A model generated the notes under the pieces. That model was not told the DNA's origin. It did no database searches and saw only the letters and a program-made list of their open reading frames with translations. Shown one piece after another: positions 1-7,402 of a stretch of 60,697 bases of DNA. A program made the position numbers and the translations under genes. How positions within the stretch are numbered: position 1 is the first letter of the stretch; each line of letters starts with the position of its first letter. The DNA comes from Actinomyces sp. (GTDB lineage: Bacteria; Actinomycetota; Actinomycetes; Actinomycetales; Actinomycetaceae): assembly GCA_018375675.1 (NCBI GenBank), contig JAHACW010000006.1:1-60697 (forward strand), given 5' to 3'.

Positions 1-80
1 CGGCCGCTGTGTGTGCCGGTGGGCGGCGGCCCGCCCGCGAGCCGTCCGCGCTGCGAGCTTCGCTCGGCGCGTCGTCTCGA

Positions 81-280
81 AGCCCGGCCAGGCCCCGCCG
101 CCGCCCACCGGCACCGCGGCAGGTCCCTTCGGCGCCCTCCACTCCAGTGGGGCTAGGTCGCTGTGAATAGCCCGGCCAGGCCCCGCCACCGCCCACCGGC
201 ACCGCGGCAGGTCCCTTAGGCGCCCTCCACACCGGCGGCGCTTGTGGTTCTGGTGTGCTCGGCCAGGCCCCGCCACCGCC
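81..280. repeat. 62-bp direct repeat pair plus partial third copy
   Basis: A 62-bp GC-rich unit at 81-142 recurs at 169-230 with only two visible differences (offset 88 bp). A truncated third copy of its first part lies at about 259-280. No coding potential is apparent. A related wording (gtgggcggcggcc, tctcgaagcccg) reappears at the right end of the window. Confidence 0.8.
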
Positions 281-285
281 TCATC

Positions 286-399
286 AATTTCGCATGCAAT
301 TCCCTCGGATGTGTTTCATGGTTTGAAGTGTGATCGTTGGAATTCTGCGGATTCTGCGTTGGTGTGGGGTCGGGCTGAGTTGGAATTGCATGCGAAATT
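286..399. repeat. 114-bp inverted-repeat element, copy A
   Basis: Perfect 18-bp terminal inverted repeats: AATTTCGCATGCAATTCC at 286-303 and its complement at 382-399, enclosing 78 bp. A second element of exactly the same length lies at 26652-26765, with the internal word TGATCGTTGG(A/T)ATTCTGCGG in the same register. It encodes no convincing protein and has no clear target duplication. It could be a MITE-like non-autonomous element or a structured RNA. Confidence 0.8.
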
Positions 400-445
400 G
401 CGGTGTGGAGTCTCTCTTCTGTGGTCGAGCTTGTTGCTCAGGGGT

Positions 446-532
446 ATTGCACTACTTGGGTAGGCATTGCACTGCTTAGTTGCCAGTGCACTGGTGCGCT
501 ATCTGGTGCATTGGTTCCGTATCTAGTGCATC
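446..532. repeat. Mirror array 1 (20-bp period, TGCACT word)
   Basis: TGCACT occurs at 448, 468 and 487. Its complement AGTGCA occurs at 485, 505 and 525. The step is 19-20 bp on the direct side and exactly 20 on the inverted side, and the two series meet in the palindrome AGTGCACT at 485-492. A 20-bp period is not a codon multiple, so this is not a peptide repeat. Confidence 0.75.
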
Positions 533-544
533 GCTTCACTGTGG

Positions 545-791
545 TGAAACTGGTGACGCCTTTCCGACCTTGTGTGAGTGCTGGCTTGAAACCGGCGTCG
601 CCTTTGCTCGCGTAGGCCGAGCCTCAACTGAAACCGCCATCGCCTTTGCGGGCGAGAAATGGGTGTTTTTCGTGCGCTTTTCGGTTGCAGAGGTGTTGTG
701 GGTTTCAACGGTTGCTGCTCAGGGGCGAGCATTGGTGTTGGCGGTTTCATGCTGGCCTACATCAGTGCCTGCAGTGGTGTCATTGGTTTCA
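545..791. repeat. Mirror array 2 (42-bp period, TGAAAC word)
   Basis: TGAAAC starts at 545, 587 and 629 (steps 42, 42). The complement GTTTCA starts at 702, 744 and 786 (steps 42, 42). Flanking bases are partly conserved (tgaaaccgscgwcgcc-like). Three direct copies are thus followed by three inverted copies around a centre near 668. Overlapping ORFs look like by-products of the repeats. Confidence 0.8.
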
Positions 792-818
792 AAGTCGGCG
801 CGTGGCTGTGTCCTGTGC

Positions 819-1018
819 GCGAAAAAGTTCGCCCCGCGCGCCCTGATGTGTGCGTGAGCGCGAAAAAGTTCGCCCCGCATGCCCAAAACGGCCGAAAAAC
901 GCTGTTTTCAGGCGCGTTGGGCGAACTTTTTCGCGGAAATGCCGCTGGAGGGGCCGCGTTGGGCGAACTTTTTCGCGGGTAAGCTGCTGGAAGCCCCGCG
1001 CCGGGCGAACTTTGTCGC
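819..1018. repeat. Mirror array 3 (41/42-bp period, GCGAAAAAGTTCGCC word)
   Basis: GCGAAAAAGTTCGCC is found directly at 819 and 860. Inverted copies end at 934, 976 and 1018 (the last with one change), at steps of 41, 42 and 42. The array directly follows array 2 and has the same layout with an unrelated word. From 1020 to 1330 I see no convincing gene. Confidence 0.8.
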
Positions 1019-1330
1019 GCATGCTGGCGCTCCGGCTCATGTGAGCTCCTTGCGTTGCCCTCCATGCCTGCAATGGTGGGGGTTTTGCACTACACGAGTA
1101 GCGTCCCGCATAGTGGTGTAACCGTGGGTGGTCGGCTCGTTGCTTGTTATGGGTGCGGTCACTGCGTCAATTACATGCCCAAAGGCTCTGATCGTTGGCC
1201 CTCGAGCGACGCAAACCTGGACGTCATCGCTGACAATCGGGGTGAGCGCCCCGGCAAAACGCCCAACTGGGACGCACCCAAGCAACGCCTCGAACTGCTG
1301 CTCAGGACATAACCCGTCTTGCAACCACCC

Positions 1331-2416
1331 CTAGAATCCGGCCTCTCCCTCCTCGAACGGGGGTGTGATAGTTCCGTGTCGGTCGATAATTCGCGCGGGC
1401 TTCAACGGCGCGTCTCGAACGACATTGAGGAGCCGGTCGAAGGTTTCCATCGCGGCGTGACGTTTGGAGGGAACGAACTCCAGAGCGGACATGTACGGAC
1501 TGATCTCATGACCCTTACCTGACAGGGTGTTAGCCAAGCTTGCTAGCGGGTTGGCTCGTGTACCTTCTTCAATAGCTCTCTCGATCCAGGAGCGACATTC
1601 GTTGACATCGTCAGCCCAGGTACGGAATACCTGCCCGGTGAGTTCTTGGTGCCAGGAGTAGTCGTCCGAACTGCTGGTTAGTGTCCATCCCGGCCACAGC
1701 GCATCGAAATCCTCCAGGTGCATGTCCCTGTCCTGGAGCGACCACCAACGCAACGAGCGTGCTTGGTAGTCCACGAATATCCCGGTGGTCGGAACATAGT
1801 CATCCGTGGTCTGCTCCCACGCATCCGATTCATCCGGTAGTCGGGAGGCGACCTCGCGAGCCAAAGCCAGGAAATTCTCAGGACCGCATTCAGTAAGATC
1901 ATCCAGGAAGCCGTAGGCGCGCCAGGTGACCAAGGTGCCGTCTGCCATGCGCACGGTGATGGGATCAACTCCGTGCCACTCATCCCATGGCTCTAGACTG
2001 GGCGCGCGATCACACGGCAAACGATCAGAACGGTGTGTGAAGATGGTGGCCGGATCGACGCCCGCAGCCCGAAGAGTTCCACGGGTTCCTTCGGCTGACC
2101 AGACGGCCGTCCACCCAGGCCAGGTGTGCTCAACGAGGTAGTTGATAAGTCGAGGCATGTAGAGTGCCTCACTCTCCTCTGCCCACACCACCAGTTTCCT
2201 GGTCTCGTCGATCAGAAGTGTGCCCTCAATCCACGTCGCCCCCTTCCAAGCATGCGGATCATCAACACCCATCGGAGACATACGACGCACACGCTCGTAG
2301 GTGGCTTCCATACCGTCGATCGCAATGTCCAGTCCGACCGTTTGGGCCGCCGAGTGGTTGTAGTAGATCTCCCAACCAGAGTAAGTCTTAAGCAAAACAC
2401 CTAACCGGGAACCCAT
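1331..2416 (-). CDS. Hypothetical protein, 361 aa
   Basis: I do not recognise a family. The product is soluble-looking, rich in Trp and acidic residues, with no signal peptide or membrane segment. The start is set by a strong GGAGGTG about 6 nt before the ATG. Base composition is lower in GC than the biosynthetic genes of the window, which suggests acquired DNA. The small 82-codon frame upstream overlaps its first codons, so the two may be co-translated. No terminator hairpin is visible downstream; the gene runs into the repeat-rich edge region. Trp/Asp-rich unknowns next to small coiled-coil genes are sometimes immunity or toxin-related, but nothing here proves that. Confidence 0.7.
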   Translation of the reverse strand: MGSRLGVLLKTYSGWEIYYNHSAAQTVGLDIAIDGMEATYERVRRMSPMGVDDPHAWKGATWIEGTLLIDETRKLVVWAEESEALYMPRLINYLVEHTWPGWTAVWSAEGTRGTLRAAGVDPATIFTHRSDRLPCDRAPSLEPWDEWHGVDPITVRMADGTLVTWRAYGFLDDLTECGPENFLALAREVASRLPDESDAWEQTTDDYVPTTGIFVDYQARSLRWWSLQDRDMHLEDFDALWPGWTLTSSSDDYSWHQELTGQVFRTWADDVNECRSWIERAIEEGTRANPLASLANTLSGKGHEISPYMSALEFVPSKRHAAMETFDRLLNVVRDAPLKPARIIDRHGTITPPFEEGEAGF

Positions 2417-2636
2417 CGTGACACCTCCAATTGGGAGAAAAATTTGGTCGGGAATGTCGTTTTCTCAGTGTCGACAGAAGCGAGCGAGATGCTTTATGCA
2501 AGTTCAAGCAATAGTACATTCGCGGGGTAGCTATTGACAGCAACCTATAGCGTTGATCGGTGAGCCTCCCCAGGGCCTCGCTGGTAGCACTTTCAGCTTC
2601 GTCAAGTCGCCTCAATTTCGCTTCCAGATCCGACAC
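2388..2636 (-). CDS. Possible small protein, 82 aa, coiled-coil N-terminus
   Basis: A GTG start preceded by AGGAAC opens a frame whose first 35 or so residues are heptad-like (leucine, alanine and charged residues), as in a short coiled coil. The second half is rich in His, Arg and Cys and looks less natural, so this may be a gene whose 3' part has decayed or shifted frame. It overlaps the start of the 361-aa gene by 29 bp, consistent with an operon. It could also be spurious. Confidence 0.35.
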   Translation of the reverse strand: MSDLEAKLRRLDEAESATSEALGRLTDQRYRLLSIATPRMYYCLNLHKASRSLLSTLRKRHSRPNFSPNWRCHDGFPVRCFA

Positions 2637-2781
2637 TATACGTTCCTGAACGTCCTTGCTAGCCGGTGGTGCGCTCGATCAGGGGCGCGTACGCTCTGGC
2701 CTGGCCACCTGCGCCGCTACCACACAAATTGCTTACACCCCATGACACTGCCGACCAACACTGGTCAAACACCCGTAAACG

Positions 2782-2812
2782 AAAAAACTCCGGACTTATC
2801 AAATCCGGAGTC
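2782..2812 (-). terminator. Rho-independent terminator of tRNA-Gly
   Basis: On the minus strand the stem CTCCGGA/TCCGGAG is followed by a run of six T, just downstream of the tRNA 3' end. Confidence 0.85.
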
Positions 2813-2819
2813 AAAATGG

Positions 2820-2890
2820 AGCGGGCGACGGGAATCGAACCCGCCTCTGAAGCTTGGGAAGCTTCCATTCTACCGATGAACTACGCCCGC
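2820..2890 (-). tRNA. tRNA-Gly (anticodon CCC)
   Basis: The cloverleaf folds with acceptor GCGGGCG/CGCCCGC, a D arm, an anticodon stem GAAGC/GCTTC around loop TTCCCAA, and a T arm containing GGTTCGATTCC. The anticodon CCC reads GGG. CCA is not encoded. Confidence 0.93.
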
Positions 2891-2921
2891 AATTCATCGT
2901 CCCGAAGGAATCGACCCGTCG

Positions 2922-2951
2922 ATCATATCGTCACGCCGGATGGCCGCGCAA
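2922..2951 (-). promoter_or_regulatory. Promoter of tRNA-Gly
   Basis: On the minus strand TTGCGC is followed after 18 bp by TATGAT, about 32 bp before the tRNA 5' end. Confidence 0.5.
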
Positions 2952-3129
2952 CCGGCGTTGGTTGTGCTTGGTTTCAGGGTGCTGGGAGGAGGGCGTGGCG
3001 ATGACTGTGGTGGAGATGTGTGGACTGTCCGGATGGGGCGCGATCGGGGCAGCCAGGCACCCTGGTGCCGTACCACCGACAAGCGGACAGGCCCGATACA
3101 CTGAGGTCGCCCAACCGATTGGAGTTCCC

Positions 3130-3549
3130 ATGCCTCGTCCCGTGGTGGCGGCCGCGATTGTCGATTCCCTGAGCGAGCCCACGATGATGCTCGCCTGCTC
3201 GCGTGCCTACCCGCAGGAGCTGCGCGGTCAGTTTGAGCTGCCCGGTGGCAAGGTCGAGGACGGCGAGGACCCAACAGTCGCCCTCACGCGCGAGATCGCC
3301 GAGGAGCTCGGCGCGTGCCTGACGATCGGCGAGCGCGTGTGCCCCGAGGGTGGGCAGTGGTGGCCGATTCTGGGCGGGCGCGTGATGGGCGTGTGGCTCG
3401 CTGAGGTTGCGCCGAACTCGCAAGAGCCGCGCGCGGGTGCGTCGCATCTCGAGGCCAGGTGGGTGCCCCTCGCGGACCTCGCCGCGCTTCCGTGGATTGT
3501 CGCTGACCTGCCGATCGTCGAGGCCGTGGTCGCCCGCTGCGCTCGCTGA
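3130..3549 (+). CDS. NUDIX hydrolase (MutT-like), 139 aa
   Basis: A single-domain NUDIX pyrophosphohydrolase. The NUDIX box is complete: GG, then seven residues, then the REIAEELG core (about residues 40-62), which supplies the Mg2+-binding glutamates. The family hydrolyses nucleoside diphosphates linked to another group; size and sequence fit 8-oxo-dGTP-type MutT enzymes, but the substrate cannot be read from sequence. The ATG at 3130 is chosen because it has GGAG 5 nt upstream and opens the conserved strand RPVVAAAIV; the frame is open further upstream but that part overlaps tRNA promoter DNA. A TetR gene follows 56 bp later on the same strand. Confidence 0.88.
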   Translation: MPRPVVAAAIVDSLSEPTMMLACSRAYPQELRGQFELPGGKVEDGEDPTVALTREIAEELGACLTIGERVCPEGGQWWPILGGRVMGVWLAEVAPNSQEPRAGASHLEARWVPLADLAALPWIVADLPIVEAVVARCAR

Positions 3550-3568
3550 CGTCCGTGTACTGTTCCAT

Positions 3569-3599
3569 TTGACGACACATAGGGGCAGAGTGTCAGAAT
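3569..3599 (+). promoter_or_regulatory. Promoter of tetR with a possible operator
   Basis: TTGACG (3569-3574) and CAGAAT (3594-3599, 19-bp spacer) place the start point near the ATG at 3606, so the message would be leaderless. An inverted repeat GACAC-N11-GTGTC (3574-3594) overlaps the promoter and could be an autoregulatory operator. Confidence 0.45.
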
Positions 3600-3605
3600 A
3601 GGCGT

Positions 3606-4244
3606 ATGCCGAAGATTATTGGCGAGTCGCTCGCCTCTCACCGTGAGCTGACTCGTACGCGCCTCTTTGAGGCTTTGGGATCGCTGATGGGGGAGCAGTC
3701 CTTCGAGTCGATCACCATGAGTCAGATCGCTGAGCGCGCGGGCGTTGGGCGCACGGCCGTCTACAACCATTTCGCGGACAAGGAAGTGCTCCTGCTTGCG
3801 TACATGCGCGAGGTGACCAAGGAATTCACGCGGGTGCTGATGGCGCGTCTTGAGTCTGAGGCTGATCCGCTCATGCGTCTGCGCCTCTACATCCGCTCCC
3901 ACCTGCAGATGATTAGCCGCTACCACGTCAAGGCTGGTACGGGCCTGCGTCGTCAGATGTCGGGTCAGGGCGCCTCGCACCTGCATGATCACGCGGGTCT
4001 CGTGGGTGAGGTCCTCATTGGGATCCTTGACGAGGCCATGGAGCGTGGGTTGATCGTCGAGCAGAATACGCTGGGCGCGGTGCACCTGATTCATGCGACG
4101 CTGCAGGGGCAGCGTCTGCCTCAGGACCCGGCGCATCGTGAGTCTGCGCTGCTGTTGGTTGAGACGTTCATCTTGCGCGGCTTGGGCGCTTCGGAGGAGA
4201 ATGTGCGCCAGGTCACCGCTTCTTCTCTCGCTTCGGGGGAATAG
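3606..4244 (+). CDS. TetR/AcrR-family transcriptional regulator, 212 aa
   Basis: The N-terminal helix-turn-helix is typical of TetR: about residues 13-60 include ITMSQIAERAGVGRTAVYNH followed by F-x-D-K-E-V-L. The remaining 150 residues are the all-helical ligand-binding and dimerisation part, which gives no substrate clue. Length is normal for the family. No ribosome site precedes the ATG, and a -10 box lies exactly 12 nt upstream, so translation is probably leaderless. The downstream neighbour is thioredoxin, which has its own leader. The target genes are unknown; control of its own promoter is the simplest inference. Confidence 0.88.
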   Translation: MPKIIGESLASHRELTRTRLFEALGSLMGEQSFESITMSQIAERAGVGRTAVYNHFADKEVLLLAYMREVTKEFTRVLMARLESEADPLMRLRLYIRSHLQMISRYHVKAGTGLRRQMSGQGASHLHDHAGLVGEVLIGILDEAMERGLIVEQNTLGAVHLIHATLQGQRLPQDPAHRESALLLVETFILRGLGASEENVRQVTASSLASGE

Positions 4245-4340
4245 AGGGCGCGTCGCGCCCGTTGAATCGTATAAGTTCACTCAAGGGGCTTTTGCCCCGA
4301 CCAACAGACCGGTGATAGCGCCGGCGACAACAGGAGAAAC

Positions 4341-4718
4341 ATGGCTACCGTTACCCTCACGCAGGAGAACTTCGAGCAGACCGTGTCCGCCGGCGGCATC
4401 GTCCTGGTGGATTTCTGGGCGACCTGGTGCGGCCCGTGCCGTCAGTTCGGTCCCATCTTCGAAGAGGCTTCCGAGAAGTACCCGGACATCGTGTTCGGCA
4501 AGGTTGATACGGATGATCAGCAGCAGATGGCGATGGCCGCTCAGATCACCTCGATCCCGACCCTGATGGTCTTCCGCGACGGCATCGTCGTGTTCCGTCA
4601 GTCCGGTGCTCTGCCGCTGTCCGCTCTCGAGGACCTGATTTCTCAGGTGCAGAACCTCGACATGGATGCGGTCCGTAAGCAGATTGCCGAGATTGAGGCT
4701 GAAGAATCTGCCGAGTGA
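4341..4718 (+). CDS. trxA: Thioredoxin, 125 aa
   Basis: A cytoplasmic dithiol-disulfide oxidoreductase. The active site WCGPC has cysteines 30 and 33, and the cis-proline motif SIPTLMVF is present. No signal peptide is seen. After the usual ~105-residue fold there is a 20-residue acidic tail (AEIEAEESAE end), seen in some actinobacterial thioredoxins. The ATG follows AGGAGAAAC. A strong hairpin with T-rich tail ends the gene and can also serve the convergent acetyltransferase gene. Confidence 0.95.
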   Translation: MATVTLTQENFEQTVSAGGIVLVDFWATWCGPCRQFGPIFEEASEKYPDIVFGKVDTDDQQQMAMAAQITSIPTLMVFRDGIVVFRQSGALPLSALEDLISQVQNLDMDAVRKQIAEIEAEESAE

Positions 4719-4731
4719 TGAACTCGTGACA

Positions 4732-4764
4732 AGGCCCCGAGGCGCGTTGCCTCGGGGCCTTTCG
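4732..4764. terminator. Bidirectional terminator between trxA and GNAT gene
   Basis: Perfect 12-bp stem AGGCCCCGAGGC/GCCTCGGGGCCT with a 5-nt loop followed by TTTCGTCT. Confidence 0.85.
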
Positions 4765-4780
4765 TCTATGTGGTGGCGGG

Positions 4781-5311
4781 TCACTCGAATGGGAGTCGAG
4801 CCGGTCGGCGGGTGATCAGTTCGCGGTCGGCGTGGTTGCCCACCATGAACGAGTACTCGCCGACAATCTCGAAGCCGTGGCGCGCGTAGAAGCGTTGCGC
4901 CCCGTAGTTTTCGCTCCACACGCCGATCCACAGGGTCCGGGGTCCGTCGCGCTCGAGCCACTCGAGTGCTGTGTTGAGCAGGAGCGTGCCGCGCCCCGCC
5001 CCCTGGTGCCCCTGCAGGATGTAGAGGCGCTGGAGTTCCCCGTTGCCGGGCGCGACGTCGGGGTGGGGGAGGTTCGCGGGGCATGCGGTCGCGTAGCCGA
5101 TTGGGGCCTCGTCAGTCGCGTCCTCGAAGAGGAGCCATGTTGCCCGGTTGGGGTCCTCGATTTCTGCGCGCAGGATGTCGGGCGCGTAGGCCTCGTCGAG
5201 GAAGGCCTCAAGGTCAGCGGGATCGTAGAGGTGCCCGAAGGTCTGCGTGAAGCAGGTGCGCGAGAGGGCGGAGAGTGCCTCGGCGTCTGAGGGGGTGGCG
5301 CGGCGGATCAT
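4781..5311 (-). CDS. GNAT-family N-acetyltransferase, 176 aa
   Basis: The protein opens with MIRRATPSDAEAL, a classic first strand and helix of the GNAT fold. The acetyl-CoA pyrophosphate-binding loop is seen as QGHQGAGRG (about residue 108), followed by the helix LLLNTALEWL and the conserved NYGAQRFYARHGFE segment. The substrate is unknown; RimI-like protein acetylation or small-molecule acetylation are both possible. The start at 5311 is chosen for AAAGG upstream and because the fold begins there; the longer open frame upstream lacks conserved sequence. It is convergent with trxA and divergent from the adaptor/ABC operon. Confidence 0.88.
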   Translation of the reverse strand: MIRRATPSDAEALSALSRTCFTQTFGHLYDPADLEAFLDEAYAPDILRAEIEDPNRATWLLFEDATDEAPIGYATACPANLPHPDVAPGNGELQRLYILQGHQGAGRGTLLLNTALEWLERDGPRTLWIGVWSENYGAQRFYARHGFEIVGEYSFMVGNHADRELITRRPARLPFE

Positions 5312-5413
5312 GGCTGCCTTTCGTCGGTTCATCACCCATGTTAGGGGCGAGGGCGTGCGTCGCCCAGCCGGCGGGACGGACCCTGAGAAAACCCTGAAAG
5401 GACGGGGATAGCG

Positions 5414-5443
5414 TTGCTGCATCAATGAGGCGCACCTTACAAT
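5414..5443 (+). promoter_or_regulatory. Promoter of the adaptor/ABC operon
   Basis: TTGCTG (5414) and TACAAT (5438), 18-bp spacer, 32 bp before the GTG start at 5475. Confidence 0.55.
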
Positions 5444-5474
5444 TGGGCAACGCCGTTCATCGAAGGAGACGCAC

Positions 5475-6551
5475 GTGGCACACAAGACCCGCACCGCCCA
5501 GGTGCTCGACATTGTCAAGGTTCTCGCCTGGGTAGTCATCGCCGTGGCCTTGGTGAAGTTCGCGTTCTTCCCTGCCGTTCAGAAGGACGAGGACAGTGAC
5601 GGCATGGACCCGGGTGGCAACTTCGGGCAGATGACGATCGAGGTGGGCCGCGCTGACATTACGAACACCGTGAGTGTCACGGGTACGATCCAGGCGGATG
5701 AGCCGGTGGTGGCCCGCGCGACCCTGGACGGCAACGTCGTGCGCACCTTCGTCAACGACGGCGACAAGATCTCCAAGGGTGACGCCATCGTGCAGATCCG
5801 CAAGGAATTCCCCGGTGAGACCCGCCAGGTCACCGACGAAGAAGGCAACGTGAGCGTCGAGACCTCCGAGCCGACCTACAAGTACGAGACCGTCGTGTCC
5901 CCCGGCGATGGCACGGTGTCGACGGGGGTACTCGTCGGCCAGCAGTTCGCGATCGGCGACACGGTCGCGACCGTCGCGCCAGCGACCTTCTCCGCGGTGG
6001 CCGCCCTGAGCGCGGACCAGATGTACCGCCTCCAGGATGCTCCTTCGACGGCGACCGTCACCATTAAGAACGGCCCCGCGCCCTTCGAGTGCTCGGACGT
6101 GAAGCTGGTGAGCCCGACCGGCAAGGCCCAGGACCCGAAGTCGAACACCGGGTCCAATAACGGCGCCTCGTCCTCGACGGACCTGAAGGCCCGCTGCGCG
6201 ATCCCCTCCGACCAGACGGTGTTCGCCGGCCTGCAGGTCACCCTCGAGATGACGGCGGGCTCGGCGACGGGTGTCCTCGCGGTGCCGATCTCCGCCGTTG
6301 AGGGCCGCTACCAGTCCGGCTCCGTCTACCTGCCGACCTCCGACCCGACGAAGCCTGAGAAGCGCGCCGTCACCTTGGGTATCACGGACGGCAAGATGGT
6401 CGAGGTCAAGGATGGGCTGACGGAGGGCGAGGAGATCCTCGAGTTCACCCCGACCTCGAACAAGGACAACCAGGACGGCCAGACCGGCCCCTACGGTGGC
6501 ATGGACTCCGGCATGGGCGTTGGCTCGGGCGACTCGGCGGGCACGCAATGA
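5475..6551 (+). CDS. Membrane-anchored adaptor subunit of an ABC export system, 358 aa
   Basis: The protein has an uncleaved N-terminal membrane segment (about residues 14-32, VLAWVVIAVALVKFAFF). This is followed by a barrel-sandwich/lipoyl-like part whose two halves read TNTVSVTGTIQADEPVV and VSPGDGTVSTGVLVGQQF, and by beta-barrel domains, as in HlyD/MacA-type periplasmic adaptors. The C-terminal tail is Gly/Ser/Asp-rich. In Gram-positives such proteins work with MacB/FtsX-type ABC complexes; the transported or sensed compound is unknown (peptide or antibiotic efflux, or envelope function). GTG start with GAAGGAG upstream. The stop overlaps the ATPase start by 4 nt, so the three genes form one operon. 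Confidence 0.82.
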   Translation: MAHKTRTAQVLDIVKVLAWVVIAVALVKFAFFPAVQKDEDSDGMDPGGNFGQMTIEVGRADITNTVSVTGTIQADEPVVARATLDGNVVRTFVNDGDKISKGDAIVQIRKEFPGETRQVTDEEGNVSVETSEPTYKYETVVSPGDGTVSTGVLVGQQFAIGDTVATVAPATFSAVAALSADQMYRLQDAPSTATVTIKNGPAPFECSDVKLVSPTGKAQDPKSNTGSNNGASSSTDLKARCAIPSDQTVFAGLQVTLEMTAGSATGVLAVPISAVEGRYQSGSVYLPTSDPTKPEKRAVTLGITDGKMVEVKDGLTEGEEILEFTPTSNKDNQDGQTGPYGGMDSGMGVGSGDSAGTQ

Positions 6552-7402
6552 GTCTCGTGTGCCTGCGGGATGTCACCCGCACGGTGACCCTGCCTGACGG
6601 GGAGGATTTGCACATTCTGCGCGGCGTCAACCTGGATGTCGCGGAGGGTGAGCACGTCTCCATCGTGGGCCGCTCGGGCACGGGTAAGTCCACGATGCTC
6701 AATATCATCGGCCTGCTGGATACCCCCACTTCGGGCACGTACGAGCTGGACGGCGTGGACACCACGCGCCTGGGCGAGGGGCGCCGCGCGCGCATGCGCG
6801 GAGAAGATTTCGGCTTCGTGTTCCAGCAATTCAACATCTTTTCGGCGCGCACAGCCGCCGAAAACGTCGAGGTTCCCCTCCTGTACGCCCCCGGCCCGCA
6901 GCTGCTGCGCAGGCGCTCGATCGCCGTCGACATGCTTGAGCGCGTGGGCCTGGGCGAGCGCGCGGACTCCTACCCGGGCGAGATGAGCGGCGGCGAGCAG
7001 CAGCGAATCGCGATCGCGCGCGCCCTCGTGCGCCGCCCGCGCGTCATCCTCGCCGACGAGCCGACGGGCGCCCTCGACCCGGACACGGGCCGCGTCGTCA
7101 TGGCCCTCCTCGAGGAGGTTGCCCGCGAGTCCAACGCCGCTCTCATCGTCATCACGCACGACATGGCCGTGGCCACGCGGGCACAGCGCGCCTACGAACT
7201 CTACGACGGCACGCTGCACGAGGTCGAGGATCCTTCCGCTCTCGCGCACCGCGCGGAGGCCGGGCACGGTAGCGACGAGGCCGGGGCCGAGCAGGTGGGC
7301 ACAGGACCCGCTGTGGCTGAACCTCCACTCCCGCCCGCCGAGGGTGACCCGGAAGCCGAGCAGGCCTCGGCCCCCGCGATGTCGGAGGAGGGTGAGCAAT
7401 GA
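6548..7402 (+). CDS. ABC transporter ATP-binding protein (MacB/LolD-like), 284 aa
   Basis: A complete nucleotide-binding domain: Walker A GRSGTGKST (41-49), Q-loop around Q93, signature MSGGEQQ (146-152), Walker B VILADE (166-171) and H-loop H204. It powers the FtsX-type permease encoded next. After about residue 225 there is a 60-residue Ala/Glu/Pro-rich tail not needed by the fold; it contains DEAG encoded by the dispersed word GACGAGGCCGGGG at 7274. It overlaps both neighbours by 4 nt (ATGA), which implies translational coupling and a fixed complex. Confidence 0.93.
   Translation: MSLVCLRDVTRTVTLPDGEDLHILRGVNLDVAEGEHVSIVGRSGTGKSTMLNIIGLLDTPTSGTYELDGVDTTRLGEGRRARMRGEDFGFVFQQFNIFSARTAAENVEVPLLYAPGPQLLRRRSIAVDMLERVGLGERADSYPGEMSGGEQQRIAIARALVRRPRVILADEPTGALDPDTGRVVMALLEEVARESNAALIVITHDMAVATRAQRAYELYDGTLHEVEDPSALAHRAEAGHGSDEAGAEQVGTGPAVAEPPLPPAEGDPEAEQASAPAMSEEGEQ

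Noticed and set aside
545..1018. CRISPR array
   Set aside because: Repeats are short, orientation flips midway and the 'spacers' are partly conserved; no cas gene is in the window.
480..1073. Several small ORFs over the left arrays
   Set aside because: Their repeated peptides follow from the 42-bp arrays; neighbouring arrays with 20-, 19- and 52-bp periods show that coding is not the cause.
1037..1324. 95-codon minus-strand frame just after the 361-aa gene
   Set aside because: Start would be TTG with a poor ribosome site and the frame runs into array 3; no recognisable protein.
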